Assembly: GCA_964651475.1 (NCBI GenBank)
Contig: CAZYXV010000017.1
Coordinates: 1 to 64,000, forward strand
Direction: 5' to 3'
Length of the DNA stretch: 64,000 bases
Source: JBGSMF01 sp964651475
GTDB lineage: Bacteria > Chloroflexota > Anaerolineae > Fen-1058
A program made the translations under genes and the position numbers. Under the pieces are notes generated by a model that saw only the letters and a program-made list of their open reading frames with translations, had not been told where the DNA came from and did no database searches. Every line of letters begins with the position of its first letter. Position 1 is the stretch's first letter. Positions 36,886 to 44,952 of this stretch are shown here, piece after piece.

Positions 36886-37926
36886 ATGTCACTCGATCGT
36901 TCCCCCCTCGTTACAGTGTTTGTGGCGGTTATGATTTTGGCCGCGGCCGCCATGGCGTGCAACGCTCCCAGCGGCGCAACGGCGCCGCCGCCCGCCGAGA
37001 CCCAGCCGCCCCAGGCAACGCCCCTTGCGCCGCCCGGCTCCGAGCTGGTTACTCTCACCCCCGGCTTGCCGGCCAACCCGATGGGCGCGACCAACGTGGA
37101 GACGCACATTCGCAGCGGCCCCGGCACCGATTATGCCACGCTGGGCGTTCTGGCGGTGGGCCTGCCCATCCGTCTCACCGGGCGCAACGCCGACAAATCC
37201 TGGCTGCAAGTCGAGTTTTCGGCCAGTCCCGATGGGCGCGCGTGGATATTCGCGGCGAACGTGAACGTCAATCCGGCGGTCAACGTTGACGCTTTGCCGG
37301 TGATCAGTGTGCCGCCCGCGCCCACGCGCACGCCAACCCCGTCACCCACTGTGACGCCCACCTCCAGGCCGCCGACGGCTACGGCCACACCCACGCGCCG
37401 GCCATTGCCGGCTACCGCGCCGCCGACCGTCATGTCCATCTTGCGCGCCGACAAAACCCAGTTGACGCCGGGCCAATGTACGACGCTGCGCTGGGATGTG
37501 GATAATGTCAAGGCGCTGTACATGGATTTTGGGCAAGGCAAAGAGGCGCTGGTGGGTCACGATACGCGGCAGGTGTGCCTGGAAACGACGACGACCTATA
37601 CGCTAGAGGTGCTCAATAGCGACGATACGTGGAGCCAATACGCTGTCACCATCACGGTGAGCGGGCAGTGCGGCAACACGCCCATCATTGCTCGCTTTGA
37701 GGTCAGCGATTCTAAAGTCAAGTCGGGCAAGAGCGTGATCTTTAGTTGGGACGTGTTGTGCGCCCAGGCCGTGTTTTTCAAGGAAGATGAGGGCGAGCTT
37801 CAGCCCGTCGGCGGCCACGACTGGCGCCGGGTTTTGCCGTTAGAGACGACGGTTTACCACCTGATCGTCATTGCAAAAGATAACAGCGAGATGCGAGAAG
37901 AAATCACTGTCAAGGTCGAGAAATGA
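36886..37926 (+). CDS. Lipoprotein with bacterial SH3 domain and Ig-like repeats
   Basis: A 346-residue exported lipoprotein: signal LVTVFVAVMILAAAAMAC with lipobox AAMAC (about residues 14-24), a Pro/Ala-rich linker, a bacterial SH3 domain (about 65-130; ETHIRSGPGTDYATLGVLAV and GRAWIFAANV are diagnostic), and a Thr/Pro linker (TPTPSPTVTPTSRPPTATAT). Two similar beta domains follow (LTPGQCTTLRWDVDNVKALY and VKSGKSVIFSWDVLCAQAVF), an internal duplication with matching CTTLRWDV/VIFSWDV strands. GAGAGG lies 5 bases before the ATG; a GTG six bases upstream is rejected because it is part of that site. Probably binds cell wall. It overlaps the creatininase-family gene by 4 bases (ATGA). Confidence 0.85.
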   Translation: MSLDRSPLVTVFVAVMILAAAAMACNAPSGATAPPPAETQPPQATPLAPPGSELVTLTPGLPANPMGATNVETHIRSGPGTDYATLGVLAVGLPIRLTGRNADKSWLQVEFSASPDGRAWIFAANVNVNPAVNVDALPVISVPPAPTRTPTPSPTVTPTSRPPTATATPTRRPLPATAPPTVMSILRADKTQLTPGQCTTLRWDVDNVKALYMDFGQGKEALVGHDTRQVCLETTTTYTLEVLNSDDTWSQYAVTITVSGQCGNTPIIARFEVSDSKVKSGKSVIFSWDVLCAQAVFFKEDEGELQPVGGHDWRRVLPLETTVYHLIVIAKDNSEMREEITVKVEK

Positions 37927-39011
37927 ATGCGATGGTTTACGAAGAATTGACGTTTCCTCAGGTGGCCGCTTTGCCGCGCGCGACGCCGCTGGTTATTCCG
38001 TTAGGCCAGGGGCACAGCGCGGCGAGCCTGGCGCGCGCCGTGAAGCGCGAGCAGCATGCCGCGTCCTTTGTGGCGCTGCCGGCGCTGCCGGGCGCCTGGC
38101 TGCAAGCGGTCCGCCCGGCCACGCTGCGCCGCGTGCTAGCCAGCCTGCGCGCTTCGCTCCGGGCGCAGGGCTTTACTCGAATTTTGCAGGTTGAGGGCCG
38201 CGCGTCACCCATCAAAGGTTCCAGGTCAAAAACTGTGCTCGTCGCCGTCGGCCATACCGAGCAGCACGCTTATCACTTGCCGGTCAATACCGATACGCTC
38301 ATCGTAGATGCGATTGCGCGCGGCGTAGAGGCTGCTTTGCCGGATCAAGTGCTGCGCGTGCCAACGCTTCCTTACGGCGTCTCGATGCACCGCGACCAGT
38401 TCCCGGCCACGTTGACTGTCCAGCCGCGCGCGTGGGAAGATATGGTGTTCGAGTTGGTGGGCGCGTTTGCCGCGCGCGGCTTTGACAAGTTTTACTTGCT
38501 CAATGGCCACGGCGGCAACCACTCGTTTCTCGTCAACGTCGTCAAATATGCCGGGGATCGTTGGCCGGGCATTTTCTGCGCCACGTCTTTTTTGTATCTG
38601 ACGGGCGCCGGCTACGAGGCTATCAGGCGCTTGCGCGCTTCTCCCTTTCCGGGCGGCATGGGGCACGCCTGCGAATTGGAGACATCCCTGGCGTTGCACT
38701 TGCGCCCCGATTTGGTTCACATGGAACGCGCCGTGGACGAGACGGGCTTTATCGCCACCTCGGAGTATTACATGGATTGGGTGGAGGGGGGCGCGCTGAT
38801 TGCCAATCCGCCGTGGACCGACGACACGCGCACAGGCGCGTATGGGCAGCCCTCTGCGGCCACGGCTGAAAAGGGCGCGGTGTGGCTGCAAGCAGCTATT
38901 GACGAGCAAGTGGAGCACGTGCGCCAGGTGATTGAGCAGCAGGAACGCCGCCTGGCGCAGCGCCGCGAATGGTGGGGCGGGGAGGTGGGGCGCTGGACGC
39001 CAGCGCCCTGA
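37923..39011 (+). CDS. Creatininase/creatinine amidohydrolase family protein
   Basis: A 362-residue protein. The creatininase fold occupies about residues 105-350: VAVGHTEQHAYHLPVNTDTL carries metal ligands E, H and D, and FYLLNGHGGNHSFLVNVVKY the NGHGGN metal loop. GGMGHACELETSLAL supplies the later ligand (GHACELET). Family members hydrolyse cyclic or linear amides (creatinine, formamidopyrimidines, mycofactocin precursor). Residues 1-95 form an additional region that looks like a degenerate copy of the same start (LPRATPLVIPLGQGHSAASL), so the protein may be an internal duplication with a dead first half. It overlaps the previous gene's stop (ATGA) and ends the catabolic run. Confidence 0.82.
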   Translation: MNAMVYEELTFPQVAALPRATPLVIPLGQGHSAASLARAVKREQHAASFVALPALPGAWLQAVRPATLRRVLASLRASLRAQGFTRILQVEGRASPIKGSRSKTVLVAVGHTEQHAYHLPVNTDTLIVDAIARGVEAALPDQVLRVPTLPYGVSMHRDQFPATLTVQPRAWEDMVFELVGAFAARGFDKFYLLNGHGGNHSFLVNVVKYAGDRWPGIFCATSFLYLTGAGYEAIRRLRASPFPGGMGHACELETSLALHLRPDLVHMERAVDETGFIATSEYYMDWVEGGALIANPPWTDDTRTGAYGQPSAATAEKGAVWLQAAIDEQVEHVRQVIEQQERRLAQRREWWGGEVGRWTPAP

Positions 39012-39075
39012 CGTTGCGCGAAGCAGGGGGTGTGGTATACTCTCTCACCGATAACACAAAAGCATAGGAGGCGCT

Positions 39076-39309
39076 ATGGTAAGCCAGGAGTTGTTGGATA
39101 TTTTGCGGTGCCCGGCGTGCGTCAGCGGGCCGACTCGCCGCCCCGGAGATGACCCGGGCCGCTTGCAGTTAGTGAATAACGTTTGGTTGGTGTGCCAGGA
39201 AGCAGGCTGCGGCCGCAAGTATCCCATCAAAGACGATATCCCCGTCATGCTCATCGAAGAAGGCGACAAGTACGTCAATACGCCTGTGGATCAATTGCCG
39301 GCCCCGTGA
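39076..39309 (+). CDS. Trm112/UPF0434-family zinc-binding protein
   Basis: A 77-residue protein with a strong AGGAGG before ATG. It has the Trm112 pattern LLDILRCPAC at residues 6-15, a second Cys pair in VCQEAGCGRKYPIKDDIPVM, and the usual tail LIEE. Trm112-like proteins bind zinc and activate methyltransferases in eukaryotes and archaea; in bacteria they are short stand-alone proteins of less certain role. A long insert between the two Cys pairs (SGPTRRPGDDPG) is slightly unusual. The TGA overlaps the GTG start of the HEAT-repeat gene (GTGA), so the two are coupled. Confidence 0.85.
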   Translation: MVSQELLDILRCPACVSGPTRRPGDDPGRLQLVNNVWLVCQEAGCGRKYPIKDDIPVMLIEEGDKYVNTPVDQLPAP

Positions 39310-39884
39310 TTCAAGAGGCGCTATCTGGGTTGCGGCAGGCCGCGCTGAGCGGCGATGACGACCTGGCCGAAACGTTGGCGGCGGGGTTGGACGAGCGCGC
39401 CGCGCCGGGATTGCAGGCCATGCTTTTGGATGCTAACCCGGACGTGCGTTGGTGGGCTGTGCGCGCGTTGGCGGTCATCGGGGCCGATCCTCGTTTGTTC
39501 GCTCCCTTGCTGCAGGACCCGGATAGCAACGTGAGGGCGTGCGCGGCGCTGGCGTTGGCCCAGGCGCCGCCCACCGGCGTAGTGGAAGAGATGGTGGAGA
39601 CGCTGATAACACACCTGGCCGATCCCGACTCTCGCGTGGCTGATTTGAGCGCGTTGGCGCTGGCTCGCATGGGGCCGGCGGCGTCGCCCGCGCTCGTCCG
39701 CGCGCTGGAAGGGTCAAACCTTGCCGCGCACAGCCGCGCGGCGCGGGCGCTGCGGAGCGCGGCCACGCCTGAGGCGATCCCGGCGCTGCTTGGCGCATTG
39801 GAGGGCGATAGCGTGAGCGCGGACTATTACGCTCAAGACGCGCTGGAGCGGTTGGGTGTGGGGCTGGTTTTGTTCAAGCCTTAA
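39306..39884 (+). CDS. HEAT-repeat protein
   Basis: 192 residues from a GTG overlapping the previous stop. It is built of about five HEAT-like helical pairs: DANPDVRWWAVRALAVIG, QDPDSNVRACAALALAQ, ADPDSRVADLSALALARMG, then GSNLAAHSRAARALRS and a last degenerate unit. The repeated D-P-D-x-x-V-R motif is typical of phycocyanobilin-lyase-like/PBS HEAT repeats, used as protein-binding scaffolds. No enzymatic residues. It is coupled to the Trm112-like gene, so it may act with it. The ORF is open further upstream, but the coupled GTG is the best start. A strong inverted repeat follows 1 base after its stop codon. Confidence 0.8.
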   Translation: MIQEALSGLRQAALSGDDDLAETLAAGLDERAAPGLQAMLLDANPDVRWWAVRALAVIGADPRLFAPLLQDPDSNVRACAALALAQAPPTGVVEEMVETLITHLADPDSRVADLSALALARMGPAASPALVRALEGSNLAAHSRAARALRSAATPEAIPALLGALEGDSVSADYYAQDALERLGVGLVLFKP

Positions 39885-39918
39885 AAGAAACCTGGTTTCT
39901 GACAGAAACCAGGTTTCT
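39880..39918. terminator. Bidirectional terminator between HEAT gene and tRNA-Lys
   Basis: AGAAACCTGGTTTCT (39886-39900), GAC, then AGAAACCAGGTTTCT (39904-39918): a 15-bp stem with a 3-base spacer. On the minus strand it is followed by TTTTAA, so it most clearly ends the tRNA-Lys transcript. Confidence 0.75.
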
Positions 39919-39927
39919 AGTGAGGAA

Positions 39928-40000
39928 TGAGCCGTGCAGGACTCGAACCTGCAACCCTGGGCTTAAAAGGCCCCTGCTCTGCCATTTGAGCTAACGGCCC
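39928..40000 (-). tRNA. tRNA-Lys (anticodon TTT)
   Basis: A 73-base cloverleaf: acceptor GGGCCGT/ACGGCTC, D stem GCTC/GAGC, anticodon loop CTTTTAA, T arm GCAGG-TTCGAGT-CCTGC, discriminator A. Position 27-43 is a G-A mismatch at the stem base. It reads AAA/AAG. Confidence 0.93.
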
Positions 40001-40010
40001 GGCGAGCGAG

Positions 40011-40039
40011 AGTATAACATAAGGATTAGAGGCTGTCAA
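40011..40039 (-). promoter_or_regulatory. Sigma-70 type promoter for tRNA-Lys
   Basis: On the minus strand: TTGACA (40039-40034), 17 bases, TATACT (40016-40011), ten bases upstream of the tRNA 5' end. The hexamers are identical to those of the three-tRNA cluster. Confidence 0.85.
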
Positions 40040-40059
40040 CTGCGAGTTGGGAGGAATAG

Positions 40060-40653
40060 ATGGAAGAGCGAACCTATCACGGCGATCTCGAGCCAAACGA
40101 AATAGCCAGCGCGTTGATGGCGCAGTTTAACCAGGGCGGCACGGTGGCGCAGCGCTTTATCCAGGGCGAGCGCGTGATTGTGCAGATCGGTTCGCGGGAC
40201 CGCGGCGGCCGCGCGGAAAACGCGCTCACGGTGAGCCTGGCCAAGACGCCCGACGGGGTCAATGTGGCGGTAGGTCAGCAAAGGTGGGTTGACGCCGCGG
40301 CCGACCTGGCGCAGGCTGGGCTGGGGGCGTTATTCAATCCCTTGTCGCTTTTGTCACGACTCGACGATATTGTTCAGGACGCCGGCAGCTTTGCACTGCC
40401 GACGCAGGTGTGGCAAGCAGTGGAAGATTATTGCAAGAGCGTGGGCGCGGGGCTGGGCGGCTCGCTCCAGCAAACGGCCATCACGTGCCCCTATTGCAAC
40501 GTGGCTACTCCTGCTGGTTCTTCGACGTGCCCCAGTTGCGGCGCGCCGCTGGGCAACATGCAGCCCATTTATTGCCACGTGTGCGGGCTGGCCGCGCCTT
40601 ACAATGCCAAGACGTGCAAGCGGTGCGGGACCAGGCTGACGCTGGCCAGGTAA
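40060..40653 (+). CDS. Hypothetical protein with two C-terminal zinc ribbons
   Basis: A 197-residue protein with GGAGG before ATG. Residues 1-125 form an alpha/beta domain of unknown family (MEERTYHGDLEPNEIASALM, then VAVGQQRWVDAAADLAQAGL, hydrophobic enough for membrane association around LGALFNPLSLLSRL). Two zinc ribbons follow: CPYC...CPSCGAPLG (about 145-168) and CHVCG...CKRCGTRL (about 172-193). This domain order, a lipid- or nucleic-acid-facing N-domain followed by double ribbons, is common in uncharacterised Chloroflexota proteins. It is transcribed away from tRNA-Lys and converges on rnhB. No function can be assigned. Confidence 0.75.
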   Translation: MEERTYHGDLEPNEIASALMAQFNQGGTVAQRFIQGERVIVQIGSRDRGGRAENALTVSLAKTPDGVNVAVGQQRWVDAAADLAQAGLGALFNPLSLLSRLDDIVQDAGSFALPTQVWQAVEDYCKSVGAGLGGSLQQTAITCPYCNVATPAGSSTCPSCGAPLGNMQPIYCHVCGLAAPYNAKTCKRCGTRLTLAR

Positions 40654-40665
40654 GGCCAGTGCGTT

Positions 40666-41319
40666 CTACGTTTTGCCTTCTACTTGACTGGCTACTGGTC
40701 TATACGTTTGCCGGTGGATAGGCGATATTCCCAGCCGCGCCAGCGCTTCCCGGTGCATTTGTGTGCCATAGCCTTTGTGAGACAAGAAACCATAGCCCGG
40801 GTACAATGCGTCGAGTTCGGTCATTTGCCTGTCGCGTGTGACCTTGGCGAGGATAGACGCGGCAGCGACTGACAGGCACAATGTATCGGCGTGATAGAGC
40901 ACGCGCTGATGCTGCGGCAGATTGGGTAGCTTGACGGCGTCAATCAGCAGCGCGTCGGGCGCGAGCGGCAGCGCTTGCACGGCGCGCGTCATGGCCAGGC
41001 GCGTGGCCGGCACAATGCCCAGCGCGTCAATTTCGGCGTGGCTGGCTTGCCCCACGCCCCACGCGATGGATGCCTGGCAAATGAGCGGGTACAGCGCTTC
41101 GCGCTGCGCGGGCGAGAGCAGCTTGGAATCGCGTATGGGGTAAGGCAAGCGCGCGCGGCGAGGCCAGATCACAGCCGCCGCCACCACCGGCCCGGCCCAC
41201 GCGCCGCGCCCCGCCTCGTCAATGCCGGCCACCCGGGTGTAGCCCTTGCGGGCCAGCGCGCGCTCTTCACGCAGGTCTGGCGTATTAACGAGGGGAGGGC
41301 GGGGGGAGGATGTCGTCAT
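40666..41319 (-). CDS. rnhB: Ribonuclease HII
   Basis: A 217-residue enzyme that nicks RNA at single ribonucleotides in DNA and degrades RNA-DNA hybrids. Diagnostic motifs: VAGIDEAGRGAWAGPVVAAA (about 29-48, catalytic D and E), RDSKLLSP (about 63-70), LLIDAVKLP (catalytic D, about 124), and SILAKVTRDRQMTELDALYP (catalytic D, about 160). The usual NDSK loop reads RDSK. GAGGGG precedes the ATG at 41319, which lies 35 bases inside the end of the glycosyltransferase gene, so it is co-transcribed with it. The stop codon is TAG. Confidence 0.95.
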   Translation of the reverse strand: MTTSSPRPPLVNTPDLREERALARKGYTRVAGIDEAGRGAWAGPVVAAAVIWPRRARLPYPIRDSKLLSPAQREALYPLICQASIAWGVGQASHAEIDALGIVPATRLAMTRAVQALPLAPDALLIDAVKLPNLPQHQRVLYHADTLCLSVAAASILAKVTRDRQMTELDALYPGYGFLSHKGYGTQMHREALARLGISPIHRQTYRPVASQVEGKT

Positions 41320-42094
41320 ACATGCCCCTCAGTTGGTTGAGCTTGACGCGGATAACCTGGCGGCCCATATCAATAGACTCGTAGATGTATCGCTGCAATT
41401 CTCCCCGCTGGCTTTTGGTATTGCTCTGGTCGCGATTGCTCCAGCTCACCACCACTTCCTTGATGGAATATCCGGCTTTGTCAACCAGGTAGAGCAGTTC
41501 CACGTCATAGGCCGTGACCTTCCAGCCGCTCGGTTTTCCTCGTTGCCTGAAAAATTCCAGGTGCGGGAAAATATCCAACGCCGCCTGGCGGCGGCACAAT
41601 TTAAAGCCGCATTGAGTATCGGCAATGTGGCGCAAGAGGAACAGGCCGCGCAGCGCGCGAAAGACAATGCTGCCCACCTTGCGGACAATTGAAAAACCTT
41701 CGCGCCCCATGCCTCTCGACCCGATGATCATCGCATAGCCTTGTTGGCGCCAGGGAAGCAGCTTGTCCAGTTCGCCAATGGGCGTTGATTGGTCCATATC
41801 CGTAAAGAGGACAAGCTCCCCCTGGGCGTGTTGGATGCCGGCCCATATCGCCGCTGGCTTGCCGCCGTGCGGAATATCAAGCAGCGCAAAATGCTCCTTG
41901 TTTTGGATGGATTGCCGGAGCAGGCTGGAGCTGTTGTCGGTGGATTCGTCGTTGACGACGATGACTTCCCAGGCGTACTCTTGCCGGGCCAGATAGTCGT
42001 ACACTTCGTCCAGCGCGCCGCGTTCCAGGTTTTTGGCTTCGTTGTAGCACGGGATAATGACAGAGATGAATGGCGTTTCGATGAGACACCTCAC
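41285..42094 (-). CDS. Glycosyltransferase family 2 (dolichyl-phosphate mannosyltransferase-like)
   Basis: A 269-residue GT-A enzyme. ISVIIPCYNEAKNLERG (about 10-26) is the nucleotide-sugar site start, VNDESTDNSS the D-D-S-T segment, and LVLFTDMDQSTP (about 93-104) contains the metal-binding DxD. LADTQCGFKLCRRQAA, with CGFK, is typical of the DPM1/GtrB-like branch that charges polyprenyl phosphate with a sugar. No C-terminal membrane helices are present. The GTG start lacks a clear Shine-Dalgarno and translation may depend on coupling from the upstream glycosyltransferase (41-base gap). Together with rfbD it points to surface polysaccharide synthesis. Confidence 0.88.
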   Translation of the reverse strand: MRCLIETPFISVIIPCYNEAKNLERGALDEVYDYLARQEYAWEVIVVNDESTDNSSSLLRQSIQNKEHFALLDIPHGGKPAAIWAGIQHAQGELVLFTDMDQSTPIGELDKLLPWRQQGYAMIIGSRGMGREGFSIVRKVGSIVFRALRGLFLLRHIADTQCGFKLCRRQAALDIFPHLEFFRQRGKPSGWKVTAYDVELLYLVDKAGYSIKEVVVSWSNRDQSNTKSQRGELQRYIYESIDMGRQVIRVKLNQLRGMYDDILPPPSPR

Positions 42095-42135
42095 AGGTTT
42101 GGATTGCGTGTGGAAGCATACCCGACTTGCCGCTT

Positions 42136-43104
42136 TTAGTCAACCGGGGCGAGCGCGCCCAAAAGGTACGCATCGTCCACGCGCCGCGCGGCCTGCACGG
42201 CGCGCCGTTTGCGCAGCATGGCGGGCAGGCCAAGCACGCCGGCCAGTTGCCCGCGCAGCCGCGCCCGCGCCGCCGCGCCGCGCCACGCCTTCAAAGCGTC
42301 GAGCGTGATGCGCCACTGCGCCCGCGCAATGGAGCGCCAGTGGCGCCGCAACAGCGATCCCGGATAATTTTTGGCCAGCACCCAGATGAAATTCCGCCCG
42401 TCGTGAAAACTGGCCGTCACGCCGCCGCCGGTGGCCGAGAGCATGTGATACACCACCGCGCCCGGCGCGTAGACGCATCGCCAGCCGGCCAGTTGCGCGC
42501 GCCAGGCCAGGTCCACGTCTTCACACGAAAAAAAGAAATCCTCGTCCAACAGGCCAATCTCGTCGAGCATGGCCCTGCGGTAAGCGGCGCTGCCGCCGTT
42601 GGCGCTGAACACGTATTCTTCGCGGTTGAATTGGCCCGCGTCTTGCTGCCACACGCCGCGATTTCCGGGGATGCCATCCAGCCGGTAAAAGTCGCCGGCC
42701 GCGTGAAATACGTGGCGCCTGTCAAATAACAACATCTTGCTGGCTACCAGGCCGGCCTCGGGATGGCGCTCGAACGCGGCGATGACATTTTCCAACCAGC
42801 GCGGGTCGGCTTCAGTATCGCTGTTGAGCAGCGCGACGATGCGCCCCAGCGCGGCGCGTATGCCGGCATTGCACCCACCCGCAAAGCCGCGATTTTCCGG
42901 CAGCGCGATGACGTGAACCTCTGGATAATCCCGCTTCAACACATCCACCGAATTATCGCGCGACGCATTGTCTACCACAATGACCTGGCGTTGGGTACAC
43001 GTTTGCCGGCGCAGCGCTTCCAGGCAGCCGGGGAGCAGGTGCGCCCCATTCCAATTGGGAATGACGACGGTGACGAGGGGGGGGACAGGCGTGTCAGCGA
43101 GCAT
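42136..43104 (-). CDS. Glycosyltransferase family 2 (rhamnosyltransferase-like)
   Basis: 322 residues from the ATG at 43104, which overlaps the end of rfbD by 11 bases. N-terminal PPLVTVVIPNWNGAHLLPGC, VIVVDNASRDNSVDVLK, then RIVALLNSDTEADPRWLENV with the SDTE metal site. FFFSCEDVDLAWRAQLAGWR is the ED-DL-WR catalytic block typical of WbbL-type rhamnosyl- and other dTDP-sugar transferases. The position directly after dTDP-rhamnose synthase fits a rhamnosyltransferase. A longer start upstream would lie within rfbD and adds no family sequence. The C-terminal 70 residues are very Arg/Ala-rich, probably membrane-associating. Confidence 0.88.
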   Translation of the reverse strand: MLADTPVPPLVTVVIPNWNGAHLLPGCLEALRRQTCTQRQVIVVDNASRDNSVDVLKRDYPEVHVIALPENRGFAGGCNAGIRAALGRIVALLNSDTEADPRWLENVIAAFERHPEAGLVASKMLLFDRRHVFHAAGDFYRLDGIPGNRGVWQQDAGQFNREEYVFSANGGSAAYRRAMLDEIGLLDEDFFFSCEDVDLAWRAQLAGWRCVYAPGAVVYHMLSATGGGVTASFHDGRNFIWVLAKNYPGSLLRRHWRSIARAQWRITLDALKAWRGAAARARLRGQLAGVLGLPAMLRKRRAVQAARRVDDAYLLGALAPVD

Positions 43105-43939
43105 GTGCCACGTGGTGAATATAGTCCGCCAGGGCGTCTTGCCACGCGCGCAGCGTGATGCCCAACTCCGCGCCCACGTAATTGCGCAGCGGCGCGTAGA
43201 GGGGGGGCGTCGAGGGGCGGCAGAACTCGGACGAGGGGATGGGCGCGATGGGCACGTGCGCGCGCCCCGATAGCTCCATGATCTTGCGCGCAAAATCATA
43301 GCGGCTGGCGGCGCCGTCGTTGACAAAGTGATAGACGCCATACGCCTCAGAGCCGATCAGTTGAACAATGGCGCGCGCCAGGTCGTCGGCGTAGGTGGGC
43401 GATCCGATCTCGTCGTTCACCACGCGCAGAGAGCCGTCTCGGTCGGCCAGTTGTATCATCTTGGCGACAAAATTATTGCCGCCGCGCCCGTATAGCCAGG
43501 CCGTGCGCACGATGTAAAACTTGTCCAACAAATCGCGCGTGAATTGCTCGCCGGCCAGCTTGCTGCGCCCATAGGTGTTGATGGGATGGGGAGGATCAAA
43601 TTCAAGGTACGGTTCGGTCTTGCGCCCGTCAAAGACTTCATTCGTGCTGACGTATACCATGGGGCGCCCAACAGCCTGGCAGGCCAGCGCCACGTTGCGC
43701 GCGCCGAGCGCGTTGATACGATAGGCGGCGTCGGGGTCGCGCGTGCAGCCGTCCACATTCGTATAGGCCGCAGAATGAATGACGACGTCGGGCCGAAACT
43801 CGGTCACGATGCTGTTAAAGCGAGGCCGGTTGAGAATATCACATTCGGGTAAATCAAGCGGAAAGATTTCGGCCCCTTCCAGGACGGCTTGCAGTGCGCG
43901 CCCCAGTTGTCCTTTGGCGCCGGTGATTAGAACATGCAT
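43094..43939 (-). CDS. rfbD: dTDP-4-dehydrorhamnose reductase
   Basis: 281 residues. It catalyses the last step of dTDP-L-rhamnose synthesis, reducing dTDP-4-keto-L-rhamnose with NAD(P)H. The Rossmann motif is MHVLITGAKGQLGRAL (residues 1-16), HSAAYTNVDGCTRDPDAAYR is the RmlD signature, and the catalytic Tyr and Lys lie in YGRSKLAGEQ (about 128-137), with Thr/Ser in VYVSTNEVFDG. Start ATG with GGGGAGG upstream. It is first in a minus-strand operon with two glycosyltransferases and rnhB, divergent from trmD. rfbA, rfbB and rfbC are not in this window. Confidence 0.92.
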   Translation of the reverse strand: MHVLITGAKGQLGRALQAVLEGAEIFPLDLPECDILNRPRFNSIVTEFRPDVVIHSAAYTNVDGCTRDPDAAYRINALGARNVALACQAVGRPMVYVSTNEVFDGRKTEPYLEFDPPHPINTYGRSKLAGEQFTRDLLDKFYIVRTAWLYGRGGNNFVAKMIQLADRDGSLRVVNDEIGSPTYADDLARAIVQLIGSEAYGVYHFVNDGAASRYDFARKIMELSGRAHVPIAPIPSSEFCRPSTPPLYAPLRNYVGAELGITLRAWQDALADYIHHVAHAR

Positions 43940-44042
43940 GGTTGCCTCCCCGGTACAGGTGACACTTGGTCGAAAACGTGATAGAATAGCATAGCTTGAT
44001 TATAGCATGGCTGTGGCCTGCCTGCCATTGATAGATGGTCTT

Positions 44043-44825
44043 ATGCGCTTTGATATTTTTACACTCTTTCCCGGCATCCTGGAATCGCCGCTGCGAGAAA
44101 GCATTCTCAAACGCGCCCTTGACGCGGGACGGGTAGAAATTGCTATCCACAATATCAGGGATTACGCTTCTGGCAAGCACCGCGTCACCGACGATTATCC
44201 GTTCGGCGGGGGCGGGGGGATGGTGATGATGCCGGGGCCAATCTTTAGCGCGGTCGAATCTGTGCTCGGCTTCGAGGCGCCGCTTTCCATTCCCGAAACG
44301 CCCATTATCCTGCTCACGCCGCAGGGACGTTTGTTCACCCAGTCCATTGCGCGCGAGTTGGCCTTGTGCAAGCGTATGGCGCTGATTTGCGGCCGGTACG
44401 AAGGCGTTGACGAACGTGTGCGCCAATATCTGGCCACGGACGAAATCTCGGTGGGCGACTATGTGCTGACCGGCGGCGAGTTGCCGGCGCTCATCCTCGT
44501 AGACGCCGTGACCCGCTTGCTGCCCGGTGTGTTGGGAGACCCGGACGCTGCCCGCGACGACTCGCACGCCGAGAATTTGCTGGAATATCCCCAGTATACC
44601 CGCCCGGCCGAGTTCCGCGGCTGGCGCGTGCCGGACGTGCTGCTTTCAGGTCACCACGCGCAGGTAGCGGGCTGGCGGCGCCAAAAGAGCCTGGCGCGCA
44701 CCCGGCAGCGCCGGCCAGACTTGCTGGCCAGCGCGCCGCTTTCGCAGGCTGACCGCGAGTTTTTAACCCAATGGGCGGCAGAGAGGGGGAGCCATGGCCC
44801 GCCGCCGGACCCGGACGAGTTTTGA
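44043..44825 (+). CDS. trmD: tRNA (guanine37-N1)-methyltransferase
   Basis: A 260-residue SPOUT methyltransferase that methylates G37 next to the anticodon to prevent frameshifting. It begins [20 protein letters not shown]. The deep trefoil knot shows [13 protein letters not shown] and [20 protein letters not shown], followed by [37 protein letters not shown] and [19 protein letters not shown] are the tRNA-binding C-terminal markers. The ATG at 44043 matches the family start; upstream in-frame codons were rejected. It is not next to rpsP/rimM here. After it, TTGACA at 44822 begins the sigma-factor promoter inside its last codons. Confidence 0.95.
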   Translation: MRFDIFTLFPGILESPLRESILKRALDAGRVEIAIHNIRDYASGKHRVTDDYPFGGGGGMVMMPGPIFSAVESVLGFEAPLSIPETPIILLTPQGRLFTQSIARELALCKRMALICGRYEGVDERVRQYLATDEISVGDYVLTGGELPALILVDAVTRLLPGVLGDPDAARDDSHAENLLEYPQYTRPAEFRGWRVPDVLLSGHHAQVAGWRRQKSLARTRQRRPDLLASAPLSQADREFLTQWAAERGSHGPPPDPDEF

Positions 44826-44851
44826 CAAAAAGCTAGAAATTGTGGTAAGAT
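44822..44851 (+). promoter_or_regulatory. Promoter for the ECF sigma factor gene
   Basis: TTGACA (44822-44827), 18 bases, TAAGAT (44846-44851). The -35 overlaps the trmD stop codon. A start near 44858 would leave about 95 bases of leader before the ATG at 44953. Confidence 0.6.
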
Positions 44852-44952
44852 AAAGCAGGATCCTCTCGTGGCAGTTGTATCCAGATGCGCTCGAGGCGCC
44901 CCGTCTCGTCGCACCCACATGGGAGGCAGGGCGTTCCACAAATGAGATTAGT

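Noticed and set aside
44007..44042. Longer trmD start at 44007
   Set aside because: The family begins at [11 protein letters not shown]; the extra 12 residues have no similarity.
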